Positions 10,436 through 21,010 of a stretch of 64,000 nucleotides of DNA are shown in pieces. A model generated the notes under the pieces. That model did not search any database. It saw only the letters and a list, made by a program, of their open reading frames with translations, and was not told the DNA's origin. The DNA is from Myxococcus sp. CA023 (GTDB taxonomy: Bacteria; Myxococcota; Myxococcia; Myxococcales; Myxococcaceae), in the NCBI RefSeq assembly GCF_010998615.1, contig NZ_JAAEAH010000025.1:1-64000 (forward strand), given 5' to 3'. The position numbers were made by a program, and so were the translations under genes. The first letter of the stretch is position 1. Each line of letters opens with the position of its first letter.

Positions 10436-11761
10436 TCAGGCCTGCTCGGTGCGCAACGTCACCGGGTGGTCCTCGAGCCACGCCTGACAGCGCTCAATGC
10501 GCGCGGCGGCGGCAGGCAGGCCCATGCACAGCAGCAGCTCGCGGTAGGGCTCGAAGGCCGCTGGTGTCCACGCGGTGAGCGCTTTGAGGTCGGCCAGCGC
10601 CACCATCTCCTCGGGCGAGCGCCCCTCTGCTTCCTTCCGTGCCGTGAGCAGCGCGGCGAGCGTCATCCGCGCGGGCTCCGCCTCGAAGGCGATGGCGGCA
10701 TCCATGTACGCCGTGCGGGTGGCGTCATCCGCAGCCACATCCTTCGCCTTCTCCCGCAGCCGGTCGAGCAGCCCCACGAGGAAGTCCTCGTCGAGCGCGC
10801 CCTTCACCGCCCGCATCAGCCCCGTCACCGCTTCCCGGCGCACCGAGGGCTCCGTGCCCGTGGGCAGGGCCTTCAGCGCCTGCATCGGGTCCCAGAGCGC
10901 GCACGTGAGCCACAGCTCCTCTTCGGGCGAGAAGACGGCCGGCGTCGTCGAGGCCCGCAGCCACGCCTCCACGCGGGCGGCGCGCTCCTTGGCCTCGCGA
11001 GCGATGCGCTCGGCCAGCTCCGGGTCCTCTTGCACGTACTTGAGCAGCGCGCCCACGTCGCCGCCACGAGCCTGCTGGAGCGCGGCCTTCGCCTCGTCGG
11101 AAAGGGACTCCTCCTCAAGCCCCTTCACCAGCGCCTCGTACTTCTGGGACAGCTCCTTGTGCTTGGCGCTCCACTCGCGGAACTGCACGTCGAAGACGAC
11201 GTCCAGGACGGGGATGTCCTCCGGCCGGGCCTTGCCCATCCGCTTGGACGCGGAGGCCAGCAGCGTGCCCACGCCGATGGCCCGCCGGTCCTCGGCGGAC
11301 AGTCCAGGCGTGGACATCTTGGACATCAGCGCGGCGCCGAGCGCCTCCAGGAACGCAGGCGTGCCGAGCGCGCGCACCGTTCCCACCAACAGCTCGCGAC
11401 GGGCGATGGCGGCGTCCTGCTCCGTGTTCTCCGACAGCCGGGCCAGTTCATTCCCCACGTGCTCGGAGAAGGCCTTCACGTCGAAGCGCAGGCCGGGCAC
11501 CGGGCCCCAGCCCGTCATCAGGTCCGCCAGCCGCTCCAGCGCACCGGACAGCTTGGACACATCGGGGTCGCCCAGCACTTCCATCGCCGCCTCGAGGTCG
11601 GCCCTGGCGGACGAGGCAGGGGCGGCGGGCGGCGCGGCGCGGGCCCGGTCCTCGGCGGCATGGCAGACCTTGTACTTCTTGCCACTGCCACAGGGACACG
11701 GGTCGTTACGGCCGGGCTTCTTCGAGCTCAAGGGGTCCTCAGGGGGTCGCGTGTGCGACAA
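10436..11761 (-). CDS. SEC-C motif-containing protein of unknown function
   Basis: A 441-residue protein. Near the N-terminus (about residues 17-34) it has the zinc-binding SEC-C motif GRNDPCPCGSGKKYKVCH, as found at the C-terminus of SecA and in many stand-alone proteins. The remaining 400 residues are predicted to be almost wholly helical and soluble, rich in Ala, Leu, Arg and Glu, with no signal peptide or membrane span, and I recognise no other domain. An Ala-rich linker (about 40-55) separates the motif from the body. It stands alone between the crotonase and oxidoreductase genes. Function unknown; SEC-C often mediates protein or ribosome contact. Confidence 0.8.
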   Translation of the reverse strand: MSHTRPPEDPLSSKKPGRNDPCPCGSGKKYKVCHAAEDRARAAPPAAPASSARADLEAAMEVLGDPDVSKLSGALERLADLMTGWGPVPGLRFDVKAFSEHVGNELARLSENTEQDAAIARRELLVGTVRALGTPAFLEALGAALMSKMSTPGLSAEDRRAIGVGTLLASASKRMGKARPEDIPVLDVVFDVQFREWSAKHKELSQKYEALVKGLEEESLSDEAKAALQQARGGDVGALLKYVQEDPELAERIAREAKERAARVEAWLRASTTPAVFSPEEELWLTCALWDPMQALKALPTGTEPSVRREAVTGLMRAVKGALDEDFLVGLLDRLREKAKDVAADDATRTAYMDAAIAFEAEPARMTLAALLTARKEAEGRSPEEMVALADLKALTAWTPAAFEPYRELLLCMGLPAAAARIERCQAWLEDHPVTLRTEQA

Positions 11762-11808
11762 GGAGAGTCCACGACGACGCTAGGAGTAGGCATCCCACCG
11801 GGCGGGAA

Positions 11809-12876
11809 TCAAGCAGCGCCTGCGTCGAAGGCGACACGCTCCGCCTCCGTGAGCCCCAATCCCTGTGAGCCGCCACGCTCTTGCGCGCGGATGCCCGCCT
11901 CCAGTACGGCCTGGACGGCCACGGCCTGGATGGGCGTCACGGGGTTGGGCGCCCCTCCCAGCAGGGCATCCCGGATGCCCGCGTAGTACTGACGGTAGTC
12001 TCCTGCTGAAGCGACGGTGGGTGCGCCATCCCGACCAAGAGCCTCACCCCACGCCGAGCCTTCCGGTGACTCGCCCGTCACCAGACGCGGCACCTGCGGC
12101 TCCCTACCCAACATGAGCCACGACCCCCGTGAGCCATGCACGGCGAAGCGAGGCATCGTGGCCGCGATGAGCATGGACGCCTGGAGCACCACCTGCCGCC
12201 GTGGATAGACGAGCGTGTACTGGAACCAGTCATCCACGAAAGCGCCCTCCCGCAGCGACTCGCGCGTACCCGACACGGACTCCGGCAATCCAAACAGTTG
12301 CAGCGCCTGGTCAACGAGGTGTGGCCCCAGGTCGAACCACACGCCCGCCCCAGGACCTATCTGTTCCCGCCACTGGCTGCGAACCTCGGGACGGAACCGG
12401 TCGAAGCGTGACTCGACGTGCGCCACGTGTCCCAGGGTGCCTTCCGCTAGCAGTGCCCTCAATGCCAGGAAGTCGGTGTCCCAACGCCGGTTGTGGAACA
12501 CCGAGAGCAGCAGGCCGCGAGACTCCGCCAGGGCGCGCAGCGCGCGGGCTTCCTCCAGGGTGATGGTGAAGGGCTTGTCGACGACGACGTGCTTCCCTGC
12601 CCGGAGCGCGGCCTCCGCCAGTGGCACGTGGAGTTCATTCGCCGTGGCGATGACGACCAGGTCCACATCGGGGTGCGTCGCCCCGGCTTCATGGGAGCCA
12701 CAGAGGGTGACGTGTGGCAGCGTGGACCGCACCGCCTCATCCTGGCGCGAGGCGACGACCTGGAGCACCAGCCCGTCCACACCTTGAATCAGCGGAGTGT
12801 GGATGTACCTGCCCGCGATGCCGAAGCCCAGCAAGGCCACTCGGAGGGGGGCTCGTCCAGGAGAGGAGAAGGCCAT
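11809..12876 (-). CDS. Gfo/Idh/MocA-family NAD(P)-dependent oxidoreductase
   Basis: A 355-residue dehydrogenase. I use ATG 12876 (MAFSSPGRAPLRVALLGFG); codons upstream are low-complexity and overlap a hairpin. The Rossmann fold opens with VALLGFGIAGRYIHTPLI, followed by DVDLVVIATANELH and the conserved VVDKPFTITLEEA, the counterpart of the EKP motif of the family. The C-terminal domain contains FDLGPHLVDQALQLFG, with the conserved GxHxxD-like motif. This resembles the YdgJ/YhhX scyllo-inositol or sugar dehydrogenase group; the substrate is unknown. It lies 47 bases upstream of the SEC-C gene on the same strand. Confidence 0.92.
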   Translation of the reverse strand: MAFSSPGRAPLRVALLGFGIAGRYIHTPLIQGVDGLVLQVVASRQDEAVRSTLPHVTLCGSHEAGATHPDVDLVVIATANELHVPLAEAALRAGKHVVVDKPFTITLEEARALRALAESRGLLLSVFHNRRWDTDFLALRALLAEGTLGHVAHVESRFDRFRPEVRSQWREQIGPGAGVWFDLGPHLVDQALQLFGLPESVSGTRESLREGAFVDDWFQYTLVYPRRQVVLQASMLIAATMPRFAVHGSRGSWLMLGREPQVPRLVTGESPEGSAWGEALGRDGAPTVASAGDYRQYYAGIRDALLGGAPNPVTPIQAVAVQAVLEAGIRAQERGGSQGLGLTEAERVAFDAGAA

Positions 12877-12902
12877 GTCGCACCCTACCCTGGAAAGGGC
12901 AA

Positions 12903-12930
12903 CGCCGCCCGCCGAGGAGGACGGGCGGCG
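12903..12930 (-). terminator. Hairpin terminator of the alternative complex III operon
   Basis: CGCCGCCCG (12903-12911) and CGGGCGGCG (12922-12930) form a perfect 9-bp G+C stem with a 10-base loop, 75 bases past the actF stop in the direction of transcription. The tract after it (TTGCCCTTTCC on the minus strand) is only moderately T-rich, so it may act with Rho. Confidence 0.55.
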
Positions 12931-13004
12931 TCGCGGTGGGGGAGCGGGCTTCCGGGGAGGCCTCGGCGCCGAGGCTTCCACCGCTCCCTTTCTCTGGAAC
13001 AGGC

Positions 13005-14201
13005 TCAGGTGTGGTGATGCAGGCTCTCCACCAGGTACGGGTCACCCACCGGCACCATGGGCGTGGAGCGCACGGTGCGCGTCACCGCCAATGTGAAGAG
13101 CGCCGCCATTCCCACGAAGCCGGCGAGCTCGAACACCCCCAGGGCGACACCGTCAGGCTGACCACCAGGCACCACCATCAGGTACAGGTCCAGCCAGCGG
13201 CCCACCAGGAGGATGGCGGCCACCCGCAGCAGGTGCGAGGGATTGCGCTTCGCGGGCCTCGGCAACAGCAGCACGAAGGGCAGCGCCCAGTTGAGCGCCA
13301 CGTTCACATAGAAGGCCACCGCCCAGGTGCCGTGCAGCCGGGTGACGAAGTAGACCGTCTCCTCCGGGATGTTCGCGTACCAGATGAGCAGGAATTGCGA
13401 GAACCACAGATAGGCCCACAGCGTGGCGAAGCCGAACATCAGCTTGCCCAAGTCGTGAAGATGGCTGGTGTTGAGCTGCGGGAGCGCGCCCGCGCGGTGG
13501 AGCAGGATCGCCGTCACGGTGATGGCGCACACCGTGGAACTGAGCAGTCCCGCGATGTTGTAGAGCGCGTAGATGGTGCTGAACCAGTGCGGCTCCAGGG
13601 TCATCAACCAGTCGAACGCGGCCAGACAGAAGGTCAGCGAGAAGAGCACCAGGAACACCGCCGACACCTTCACGTTGCGCCCGGCCAGCTCCAGGGAGCG
13701 CTCCGCGTCCTGCCGCAGGGAGATGCGCCGCAGCATCCACGTGAAGCCCACCCACACCGCCAGCATCACCACCATGCGTACCGCGAAGAAGGGCACGTTG
13801 AGGAAGGCGGCCTTCTCGTGCAGCAGGTGGTCCGTCTCCATGACGCCCGGCTTCGCCCACGGGTACAGCGAGGACACGAAGGGCAGCAGCGCCAGAATCG
13901 TCACGGCACCCCAGGGCACGTAGGCCGCGAAGGCCTCGGGGATGCGCTTGAACACGGTGAACCAGCCCGCGTTGGCCACGTACATCAGCGCCAGGAACAC
14001 TGCGCCGCCCAGGCCCAGGCAGAGGAAGTAGAAGCCGCTGGTGAGCAGGCTCGTCAGGGCACGCTCACGCGCGATGGCCAACCCCGCCACCAGGATGCCC
14101 AGGCCCACGCCGGCCAACACCTGCGCCGCGCGGTGCACGGCGGGAGGAACCTCGAAGCCGCTGGTCGAAACAGCGGCCTCCTCATGCGTCGAAGCGCTCA
14201 T
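13005..14201 (-). CDS. actF: Alternative complex III, membrane subunit ActF
   Basis: A 398-residue polytopic membrane protein with about ten spans. ATG 14201 overlaps the actE stop in an ATGA, which fixes the start against a much longer frame upstream. The sequence matches ActF (the 'quinol:cytochrome c oxidoreductase quinone-binding subunit 2' family), an NrfD/PsrC-like relative of ActC: VPWGAVTILALLPFVSSLYPW, TFCLAAFDWLMTLEPHWFST, and FSQFLLIWYANIPEET. In solved ACIII structures ActF faces ActC and holds a possible proton path. It is the last gene of the operon, followed by a hairpin. Confidence 0.93.
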   Translation of the reverse strand: MSASTHEEAAVSTSGFEVPPAVHRAAQVLAGVGLGILVAGLAIARERALTSLLTSGFYFLCLGLGGAVFLALMYVANAGWFTVFKRIPEAFAAYVPWGAVTILALLPFVSSLYPWAKPGVMETDHLLHEKAAFLNVPFFAVRMVVMLAVWVGFTWMLRRISLRQDAERSLELAGRNVKVSAVFLVLFSLTFCLAAFDWLMTLEPHWFSTIYALYNIAGLLSSTVCAITVTAILLHRAGALPQLNTSHLHDLGKLMFGFATLWAYLWFSQFLLIWYANIPEETVYFVTRLHGTWAVAFYVNVALNWALPFVLLLPRPAKRNPSHLLRVAAILLVGRWLDLYLMVVPGGQPDGVALGVFELAGFVGMAALFTLAVTRTVRSTPMVPVGDPYLVESLHHHT

Positions 14202-14767
14202 GGCACGTCCTTCCGCGCTGTCCGCGCGGGGTCCTGCAAGGTCCGGACGTAGTGGACGATCTTCCACCGGTCCTCTGGAGCCACCTGCGAGCCATGGGCC
14301 GGCATCAGCCCCTGCCCATGGGTGATGATGTGGAACACCTGCCCGTCGGGGAGCTGCTTCGCGCGCTCCGCCAGCAGCGACGGCGGCATGGGGAAGCGCG
14401 CGGTGACGAGCCCGTCTCCCAGGCCCTCCGGGCCGTGGCACGGCCCGCAGTAGCGCGAGAAGGTCACCTTGCCCCGCGCCAGGACCTCCGGAGAGGCCGG
14501 GTACGGATTCTGGAGCTCCCGCCCCGCGCGCGCCGCCTCCTCGGTGCCCGCGGCCAGGTGCAGCGGCTGATGCCCACGCGGTACCGTCCCCTTCACCGGC
14601 GCCAGCAGCGTCTTGCCGTCCACGGTGACGGGGTTGGCCGCGAAGGTGTCAAACGGCACGGACGACACCATGTCCGGCGCGTATTCGAAGTTGGGCCGCG
14701 TCTCGTCCTGCTCGCAGCCCGCGACGGTCAGACTCAGGACCGCCATGCCCAGGTGCAGCCTTCTCAC
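14198..14767 (-). CDS. actE: Alternative complex III, monoheme cytochrome c lipoprotein ActE
   Basis: A 189-residue exported cytochrome c. A lipoprotein signal peptide ends in LTVAGC (Cys 18), so the protein is lipid-anchored at the periplasmic face. One heme site, FSRYCGPCHGPEGLGDG, lies near residue 110, and a distal Met is available in GQGLMPAHG. The opening motif MVSSVPFDTFAANP and the P-R-G-H segment before the heme are typical of ActE of ACIII. It accepts electrons from the ActA hemes and passes them to a terminal oxidase or soluble carrier. It overlaps actD and actF by 4 bases on each side. Confidence 0.93.
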   Translation of the reverse strand: MRRLHLGMAVLSLTVAGCEQDETRPNFEYAPDMVSSVPFDTFAANPVTVDGKTLLAPVKGTVPRGHQPLHLAAGTEEAARAGRELQNPYPASPEVLARGKVTFSRYCGPCHGPEGLGDGLVTARFPMPPSLLAERAKQLPDGQVFHIITHGQGLMPAHGSQVAPEDRWKIVHYVRTLQDPARTARKDVP

Positions 14768-15288
14768 GACGCCACCTCCTCCAGCAGGTCCGTCGCCACC
14801 GCGCCGTGGCGGCGCATCAGGTCCTCGGCCGCGTCCAGCTCCGAGGGGGCCTCGCGCGGCGCCACCGCGATGGCGAACCGGTCATCCGTGACACGCGGGA
14901 GCACCGAGCGGCGACTCCCGGGGAAGAGCTTCGCCCGCGCCAGGAAGGCCGCCACCGTCGCCAGCGCCGCGAACAACACCGTCAGCTCGAAGGTCACCGG
15001 GATGAACGCGGGGAACGAGTTGAAGGGCTTGCCGCCCACGTTGAGCGGCCAGCTCACCACGCTGGTGTAGTACTGGAGCGACAGCGCCAGCGTGCAGCCC
15101 AGCAGGCCCGCGCCGAAGCACACCCAGGTGAGGCGGCTGGGCTTGAGGCCCATGGCGTCATCCAGCCCGTGCACCGCGTACGGCGTGTACACGTCGTGGA
15201 GGACGAAGCCCGCCTCCCGCACCGCACGAGTGGCGTCGAGCACCTGCGCCTCATTGTCGAAGTAGCCGATGAGAACCGGGGCACTCAT
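14764..15288 (-). CDS. actD: Alternative complex III, subunit ActD (DUF3341)
   Basis: A 174-residue protein with the ActD/DUF3341 architecture: an N-terminal cytoplasmic ferredoxin-like domain ([20 protein letters not shown], then [20 protein letters not shown]), a two-helix membrane hairpin (about residues 55-120) with the conserved [20 protein letters not shown] between them, and a short C-terminal domain. It packs against ActC and the ActB region. Starts and stops overlap actC and actE in ATGA quartets. Confidence 0.94.
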   Translation of the reverse strand: MSAPVLIGYFDNEAQVLDATRAVREAGFVLHDVYTPYAVHGLDDAMGLKPSRLTWVCFGAGLLGCTLALSLQYYTSVVSWPLNVGGKPFNSFPAFIPVTFELTVLFAALATVAAFLARAKLFPGSRRSVLPRVTDDRFAIAVAPREAPSELDAAEDLMRRHGAVATDLLEEVAS

Positions 15289-16763
15289 ACAGGTGCATCC
15301 TTTCGGGTGGCGATGGCCAGCGGCACCGGCGACGCGGGCCGGTGGGCCACGGGGTGCGGCTCCTCGGCGACGGGCTTCGCGGGCGGGTGTGGCTGCGCCG
15401 CGTGACCTTCGCGAGCGAAGCCCAGCACGCTCTTCACCTCGCCGATGGAGATGATGGGCAGCACGCGGACGAAGAGCAGGAACAGCGTGAAGAAGAGACC
15501 GAACGTGCCGATGAAGGTCCCCACCTCCACCATCGTCGGCGTGTACATGGCCCAGCTCGACGGCAGGAAGTCACGGTGGAGGCTGGTGACGATGATGACG
15601 AAGCGCTCGAACCACATGCCCACGTTGATGACCAGCGACAGGACGAAGATGGCGGCGGGCGAGGTGCGAATCTTCTTGAACCAGAAGAGGTGCGGCGACA
15701 CCACGTTGCACGTCACCATGATCCAGTACGCCCAGGCGTAGGGCCCGAAGGCGCGGTTCATGAAGGCGAAGCGCTCGTAGGGGTTGCCCGAGTACCAGGC
15801 GATGAAGAACTCCGTCGCGTACGCCAGCGACACCAGGCCACCCGTGACGATGATGATCTTCGTCATGTTCTCCAGGTGGCGCAGGGTGATGAGGTGCTCG
15901 TAGCCCAGCACCACGCGGGTGATGATCATCAGCGTCAGCACCATGGCGAAGCCGCTGAACACCGCGCCCGCGACGAAGTACGGCGGGAAGATGGTCGTGT
16001 GCCAGCCAGGGATGACCGACGTGGCGAAGTCCATGGAGACGATGGTGTGCACGCTGAGCACCAGCGGCGTCGCCAGGCCCGCCAGCAGCAGGTACACCGT
16101 CTCGTAGCGGCTCCACGTCCGGTTCGAGCCCGTCCACCCCAGCGACATCACCTTGAAGACGGCCTTGCGAATCCCCGCCTTCGCCCTGTCGCGCACCGTG
16201 GCCAGGTCCGGAATCAGGCCCACGTACCAGAACACCGCCGACACGGTGAAGTACGTGGAGATGGCGAACACGTCCCACAAGAGCGGCGAGCGGAAGTTCA
16301 CCCACAGGCTGCCGCGGTCGTTCGGATACGGCATCACCCAGAAGGCCAGCCATGGCCGGCCCATGTGGATGAGGGGGAAGAGCGCCGCGCACATGACGGC
16401 GAACAGCGTCATCGCCTCCGCCGCGCGGTTGATGCTGGTGCGCCACTTCTGCCGGAAGAGGAAGAGGATGGCGGAGATGAGCGTGCCGGCGTGGCCAATG
16501 CCCACCCAGAACACGAAGTTGGTGATGTCGAAGGCCCAGCCAATCGTCTTGTTGAGGCCCCACACTCCGATGCCCGTGGCCACCTGGTAGCCGACGATGC
16601 CGGCGCCCGTGCCGAGCACGGACACCGCGATGCCAAAGGCCACCCACCACTTCCACGTGGGGGCCCGCTCCATGGGGGCGCAGATCTCCTCGGTGAGCTG
16701 GCCCAGGGAGCGCGGCTCGGTGACGAGCGGTTCGCGCAGCGGGGACAGATGCTGGTTGCTCAT
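15285..16763 (-). CDS. actC: Alternative complex III, quinol-binding membrane subunit ActC (NrfD/PsrC-like)
   Basis: A 492-residue polytopic protein of the NrfD/PsrC family, about ten spans. It contains the ActC landmarks [38 protein letters not shown], and [20 protein letters not shown]. Late in the chain are [18 protein letters not shown] and [18 protein letters not shown]. ActC binds menaquinol or ubiquinol near the Fe-S subunit ActB and is thought to couple oxidation to charge movement. A hydrophilic Pro/His-rich tail of about 45 residues after the last helix ([15 protein letters not shown]) looks lineage-specific. It overlaps actB and actD by 4 bases. Confidence 0.95.
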   Translation of the reverse strand: MSNQHLSPLREPLVTEPRSLGQLTEEICAPMERAPTWKWWVAFGIAVSVLGTGAGIVGYQVATGIGVWGLNKTIGWAFDITNFVFWVGIGHAGTLISAILFLFRQKWRTSINRAAEAMTLFAVMCAALFPLIHMGRPWLAFWVMPYPNDRGSLWVNFRSPLLWDVFAISTYFTVSAVFWYVGLIPDLATVRDRAKAGIRKAVFKVMSLGWTGSNRTWSRYETVYLLLAGLATPLVLSVHTIVSMDFATSVIPGWHTTIFPPYFVAGAVFSGFAMVLTLMIITRVVLGYEHLITLRHLENMTKIIIVTGGLVSLAYATEFFIAWYSGNPYERFAFMNRAFGPYAWAYWIMVTCNVVSPHLFWFKKIRTSPAAIFVLSLVINVGMWFERFVIIVTSLHRDFLPSSWAMYTPTMVEVGTFIGTFGLFFTLFLLFVRVLPIISIGEVKSVLGFAREGHAAQPHPPAKPVAEEPHPVAHRPASPVPLAIATRKDAPV

Positions 16764-19732
16764 GTGCCGCTTCCCGACCCGGTGTTCCGGATCTTCGTGA
16801 GGTAGGTGATGGACGACCCGATGTTCAGCTCCTCCAGCAGCCGGAACGCGCGCCCGTCCTTCGCCAGACGCGCCACCTGGCTGTCCGGGTCGTTCACGTC
16901 ACCGAAGTGGATGGCCTTCGCAGGGCAGCTCTGCTGGCACGCCGTCTGGATGTCCCCGTCACGCAGCGGGCGGCCTTCCCGGTTCGCGGCGGCCTTGGAC
17001 TCCTGGATGCGCTGCACGCACATCGAGCACTTCTCCATGACGCCCCGGCTGCGCACCACGACGTCCGGGTTGAGCACCATCCGCTCCAACGGCTCGGCGT
17101 GCTCGTAGTCGAACCAGTTGAAGCGGCGGACCTTCGTGGGGCAGTTGTTGGCGCAGTACCGGGTCCCCACGCAGCGGTTGTAGACCTGCTGATTGAGGCC
17201 CTCGCTGGAGTGCACCGTGGCCAGAACCGGGCACACCGTCTCGCACGGCGCATTCTCACAGTGCTGGCACATCATCGGCTGGTGGACGACCTGGGGATTG
17301 GCTTCGTCACCCTGGTAGTACCGGTCGATGCGCATCCAGTGCATGTCCCGCCGGCGCAGCACCTCGTCGCGCCCCACGCTGGGGATGTTGTTCTCCGCCT
17401 GACACGACACCACGCAGGCCGAGCACCCCGTGCAGGCACTCAGGTCCACCGCCAGCGCCCACCGGTGCCCCTTGTACTCGTGGCCGGACCACAGAGAGAG
17501 CGAGTGCCCTCCCCCGCCGTGCCCCGCCTGCACCTCGTTGCCCGCGCGCGGGTTGGCCAGGAAGGCGGCCAGCTCCGCTTCGCGCACGTGCGGCCGTCCC
17601 TCCAGCCGGTGGTGCGTCTGCGTCAGCGCCAGGGGCTGCTGCTCGCCCGTGGCCTGCACCGTGACGCCGGGCACCGTGCGCCGCGCGCGCCCGTCCACCA
17701 CCGCCGACAGCGGGTAGCCGTTGACGCCGATGCCATCCGCGACGCGCCCGGCCTGCGTGCGGCCGTAGCCCACCGCCACCGCGATGACGGAGGGGTGCGT
17801 CCCCGCCTGCACCAGCACGGGCACCGACAGCGTCGTGCTCCCCGCGCGCACCTGGACGACGTCGCCGTCCTTCAGTCCCAGCGCCTTCGCGCGGGCCGGA
17901 GCGATGCACGCCGGGTTGCCCCACGTCACCTTGGTGATGGGGTCCGCCACCTCCTGGAGCCAGGCGTTGTTCGCGGGGGCACCGTCACGCAGCGCCACCG
18001 TGGGATACAGCACCAGCTCCCACTCCGCGGCATGACGGGCCACGCCGGCCAGCGCCTTCGCCAGCCCTTCCTCGCGGAAGGCGGGTGCTTCCGGCGCAGC
18101 GGCGCCGAGCGTCACCACGCCCCGGCGGAGGGCATCGTCCCAGAAGGCGCTGAAGCCCTGCCCCAGGCCGCTGGCCCGGGGGAAGACTTCCGCCTCCCAG
18201 CGCGCGCGGAGGAAATCGTAGTGCGGCTGGGGCGCTCCCGCCCACTGGAGCAGCGACTCCACGCCGCTGCGCGTCTCGTGTAGCGGCGCCACCGCGGGCT
18301 GGCGCAGTGACACGACGCCCCGGCGCACCTCCGCGTCGCCCCACGACTCCAGCGCGGTGGACTCCGGTGCATGGAGGCCCACGTGCACGGCCGTCTCGTC
18401 CCGCCGGTCGCTGGTGGACAGCGTGAGCGGCACGTCCTTCAGCAACGCGGCCAGCTCCGCGCCGCGCGGGTCGCTGTAGACGGGATTGACGCCCATGAAG
18501 AGCACCGCGCCCACGCTGCCGGCGCGCAGCTCGGTCAGCAGCGTCCCCAAGGACAGCGCGTCCGCGTCCAGCGCCGTGCCGTCCGCCAGCGACACCGTGT
18601 GGCCCTCGTTGCCCAGCAGCGCGTTGGCGGTGTTGGCCAGCACCTGCGTGGCCACGTCATCACCGCCCGCCACCACCAGGGCGTCCTGGCGCTGGGCCCA
18701 CAGCGCGTCCGCGAGCTCCACCCTCGCGGCTTCGTCCAGCGCGGGCGGCGGCAGAGACGCCAGTCCGGGCACCTCGCGGCCCGCCTTCACTGCCAGCCGC
18801 CGCACCAGGTCCGCCAGCACCAGCGCCACATCGGAAGGCGCCACCACGAAGCGGCGGTCCGCGGCGGCACCGGTGAGCGTCATCACCGGCTCCACCTGGA
18901 AGTGCCGCGACATCGTCCGGCGCCGGGCCGCGTCGCGCGACTCCGCGTACTGCCGGGTGAAGGCCACGGGCGACACCCACGTCCCCAGGAAGTCCGCGCC
19001 GAAGCTGGCGATGACGGCGGCCTTGTCGAAGCGGTAGTCCGGCACGGCGCTCACGCCATGCGTGACGCGGTGGGCGTCGGTGATGGCGGACAGCTCCCCC
19101 AGGGCTTCGTCGCGCACGGTCCGCGCGGTGGAGTACGCGGCCAGGAAGCGCTTCACGGCCGCCTCCGCCGTGGGCCCCAGGTGCCAGGGCAACACCACGC
19201 GAATGCCCTTACCCGCCTCGGTGGCCTTGCGCAGGGCCTGCGTGACGTCCGCGTCCAGGTCCGTCCAGGACACGCGCGTGGCGCCGCGGGTGGGGTAACG
19301 GGCGCGGCTCGCGTCGTAGAGCGACAGCACCGACGCCTGGCCCACCGCGCACACGCCGCCGCGCGACACGGGGTGCTCGTCGTTGCCCTCCACCTTGATG
19401 GGCCGGCCATCGCGCGTCTTCAGCAGCAGGCCGCACCGGGCGCTGCACCCGTTGCAGGTGGACGCGTACCAGAGCGCCAATCCCGGCATGACTTCATCCG
19501 GACGCGCCACGTAGGGGATGATTTGCTGCACCGGCGCGCGCTGGCAGGCCACCATGGCCGCCGCGGCGCTCAGGCCCATCAGCTTGAAGAAGTCACGGCG
19601 GCTGTTCGCATCCGGTGGCGTGGCGGCGACGCCCACGGGGAGCGGCTCCGTGAACTCATCCTGCGGAAGGGCGCCAAGGTCGCCAGCGCGCTCCGCCAGG
19701 CTCTGCCAGTACTTGGGAAGTGGGTCGGACAT
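16760..19732 (-). CDS. actB: Alternative complex III, molybdopterin-like/iron-sulfur subunit ActB
   Basis: A 990-residue fusion. A Tat-type signal, [10 protein letters not shown] (residues 44-53), exports the folded protein. The N-terminal two-thirds resemble molybdopterin oxidoreductases ([20 protein letters not shown] and later IGVNGYPLS), but in known ActB this part binds no molybdenum. The C-terminal quarter is the electron-transfer domain with four Cys clusters: [38 protein letters not shown], and CSMCVQR with [10 protein letters not shown]. These carry the [4Fe-4S]/[3Fe-4S] relay from quinol at ActC to the ActA hemes. Length and order match the family. Confidence 0.95.
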   Translation of the reverse strand: MSDPLPKYWQSLAERAGDLGALPQDEFTEPLPVGVAATPPDANSRRDFFKLMGLSAAAAMVACQRAPVQQIIPYVARPDEVMPGLALWYASTCNGCSARCGLLLKTRDGRPIKVEGNDEHPVSRGGVCAVGQASVLSLYDASRARYPTRGATRVSWTDLDADVTQALRKATEAGKGIRVVLPWHLGPTAEAAVKRFLAAYSTARTVRDEALGELSAITDAHRVTHGVSAVPDYRFDKAAVIASFGADFLGTWVSPVAFTRQYAESRDAARRRTMSRHFQVEPVMTLTGAAADRRFVVAPSDVALVLADLVRRLAVKAGREVPGLASLPPPALDEAARVELADALWAQRQDALVVAGGDDVATQVLANTANALLGNEGHTVSLADGTALDADALSLGTLLTELRAGSVGAVLFMGVNPVYSDPRGAELAALLKDVPLTLSTSDRRDETAVHVGLHAPESTALESWGDAEVRRGVVSLRQPAVAPLHETRSGVESLLQWAGAPQPHYDFLRARWEAEVFPRASGLGQGFSAFWDDALRRGVVTLGAAAPEAPAFREEGLAKALAGVARHAAEWELVLYPTVALRDGAPANNAWLQEVADPITKVTWGNPACIAPARAKALGLKDGDVVQVRAGSTTLSVPVLVQAGTHPSVIAVAVGYGRTQAGRVADGIGVNGYPLSAVVDGRARRTVPGVTVQATGEQQPLALTQTHHRLEGRPHVREAELAAFLANPRAGNEVQAGHGGGGHSLSLWSGHEYKGHRWALAVDLSACTGCSACVVSCQAENNIPSVGRDEVLRRRDMHWMRIDRYYQGDEANPQVVHQPMMCQHCENAPCETVCPVLATVHSSEGLNQQVYNRCVGTRYCANNCPTKVRRFNWFDYEHAEPLERMVLNPDVVVRSRGVMEKCSMCVQRIQESKAAANREGRPLRDGDIQTACQQSCPAKAIHFGDVNDPDSQVARLAKDGRAFRLLEELNIGSSITYLTKIRNTGSGSGT

Positions 19733-19744
19733 GGATGGGACTCC

Positions 19745-20374
19745 TCAGCGGTGGCAGCTCGAGCAGTCCGTAGGGGGCTGCAGGACTCGAGGGGCCTTCA
19801 ACGGCTCCGGTGCGGGTGCGCCGGACGACAGGGCCAACAGCTCTCCAGCACGGGGCGCGGAAGGCGGCGGCGCGGACACCTGCTTCGCCGCCGTGTCGCG
19901 GTGGCAGTCCAGGCACCAGCCCATCGTCATGGGCTCCTTCTGCTCCACGCGCACCATCTCCTGCACGGGCCCGTGGCACGTCTGGCACTCCAGGCCCGCG
20001 CCCACGTGGCTGGCGTGGTTGAAGTACGCGTGGTCCGGCAGGCGGTGGATGCGCACCCACGCCAGCGGCTTGTTCTCCGCCACCGAGGCCGCGACCTTCT
20101 TGATTTCGGGCGAGTCCGTCTTCACCTGCGTGTGGCAGTTCATGCACACGCTGGTGGAGGGCACGCCGGCGTGGCGGCTCTTCTCCGCGCCCACGTGGCA
20201 GTACTGACAATCCAGGCCGTACTGCCCGGCGTGGACGGCGTGGGAGAAGGCCACGGGCTGCTCGGGCATGTAGCCCTGCTGGTTGTTCACCGGGCCGCTG
20301 CATGCAGTCAGGGACAGGGCCATCCAGCCAGCGGTCAGGGCACGACAAGGGAAGCGAGTCGAGGCGTCTTTCAT
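19745..20374 (-). CDS. actA: Alternative complex III, pentaheme cytochrome c subunit ActA
   Basis: A 209-residue exported multiheme cytochrome. A short signal peptide ends LTACSG (residues 21-26), so a lipoprotein is possible. Five heme sites are visible in order: CQYCHVGAEKS, CMNCHTQVKT, CQTCHGPVQEM, CLDCHRDTA and CSSCH at the very C-terminus, with extra His (FSHAVHAGQYG, FNHASHVGAG, RIHRLPDHAY) for bis-His ligation. Five hemes are what ActA of Rhodothermus and Flavobacterium carries. It sits 12 bases upstream of actB. It relays electrons from ActB clusters to ActE. Confidence 0.94.
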   Translation of the reverse strand: MKDASTRFPCRALTAGWMALSLTACSGPVNNQQGYMPEQPVAFSHAVHAGQYGLDCQYCHVGAEKSRHAGVPSTSVCMNCHTQVKTDSPEIKKVAASVAENKPLAWVRIHRLPDHAYFNHASHVGAGLECQTCHGPVQEMVRVEQKEPMTMGWCLDCHRDTAAKQVSAPPPSAPRAGELLALSSGAPAPEPLKAPRVLQPPTDCSSCHR

Positions 20375-20392
20375 GACGGGTGTGCCGCCGCG

Positions 20393-21010
20393 TCAGCGGG
20401 CGGTCTCCTCCCGAGGCGTGACGAGCAGGGGCGCGGTGATGGGCTCGGGCCGCGCGCGGATGAAGAGAGCCAGCGCCAGCACCACCATCCCGAACAGGGT
20501 GTGGAACTGGACGATGAAGGGCGCCTGCGCCAGCAGCGACGCGTCCGGCTGGAAGGCCAGCACCGAACGCAGGTACGGCACCACCACGTGGACGTACCAG
20601 GCAGAGCCCCAGCGCACCGCCACCGCCAGGTAGATGCCGGAGAGGGACTGCGCGAACAGCAGCCCCAGCAGCGCGGCGGTGCTCCACTGCCCTTCCCGCG
20701 CGCGGCGCACCGTCAGGCCCGCCAGGCCCCAGGCGAGCAGCAGCGCGCCGATGAGGCTCACCGCCTCCAGCGTGAAGAGGCGGCCCGGCGACGCATTGAA
20801 GGCCTGCATCACCCGGGGCGCCAGCAGCCCCAGCAGATGGTTCAGGCCCACGATGACGCCCCCCGCCAGCACGGCCCGCCCAGAGAGCGTCCAGGGCGTG
20901 GGAGCGCTGGGGGCACTCGCGGGTGCGCGTGCCATCAGCCGGCGCGCCACGCCCGCCACGGCCGCGCCCGCCGCCACGTAGGGGATGGCGGAGAAGAGGG
21001 CTTCACTCAC
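20393..21010 (-). CDS. NarI-like membrane cytochrome b protein in the act operon
   Basis: A 205-residue membrane protein starting at GTG 21010, whose GTGA overlaps the stop of the upstream cytochrome c. It has about five spans and resembles the respiratory nitrate reductase gamma/NarI-like group: GLNHLLGLLAPRVM, VVPYLRSVLAFQPD, and APFIVQFHTLFGMVVLALA, with His spaced for heme b (GLNHLL, WYVHVVVP, VQFHTLF). It lies 18 bases before actA. No such subunit is part of the canonical ActA-F complex, so it may be an extra heme b module that links the diheme cytochrome c to the quinone pool (inference). No nitrate reductase genes are nearby. Confidence 0.8.
   Translation of the reverse strand: MSEALFSAIPYVAAGAAVAGVARRLMARAPASAPSAPTPWTLSGRAVLAGGVIVGLNHLLGLLAPRVMQAFNASPGRLFTLEAVSLIGALLLAWGLAGLTVRRAREGQWSTAALLGLLFAQSLSGIYLAVAVRWGSAWYVHVVVPYLRSVLAFQPDASLLAQAPFIVQFHTLFGMVVLALALFIRARPEPITAPLLVTPREETAR

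Noticed and set aside
20393-21010. Possible nitrate reductase locus because of the NarI-like protein.
   Set aside because: No narGHJ genes are present and the gene is embedded in the act operon.
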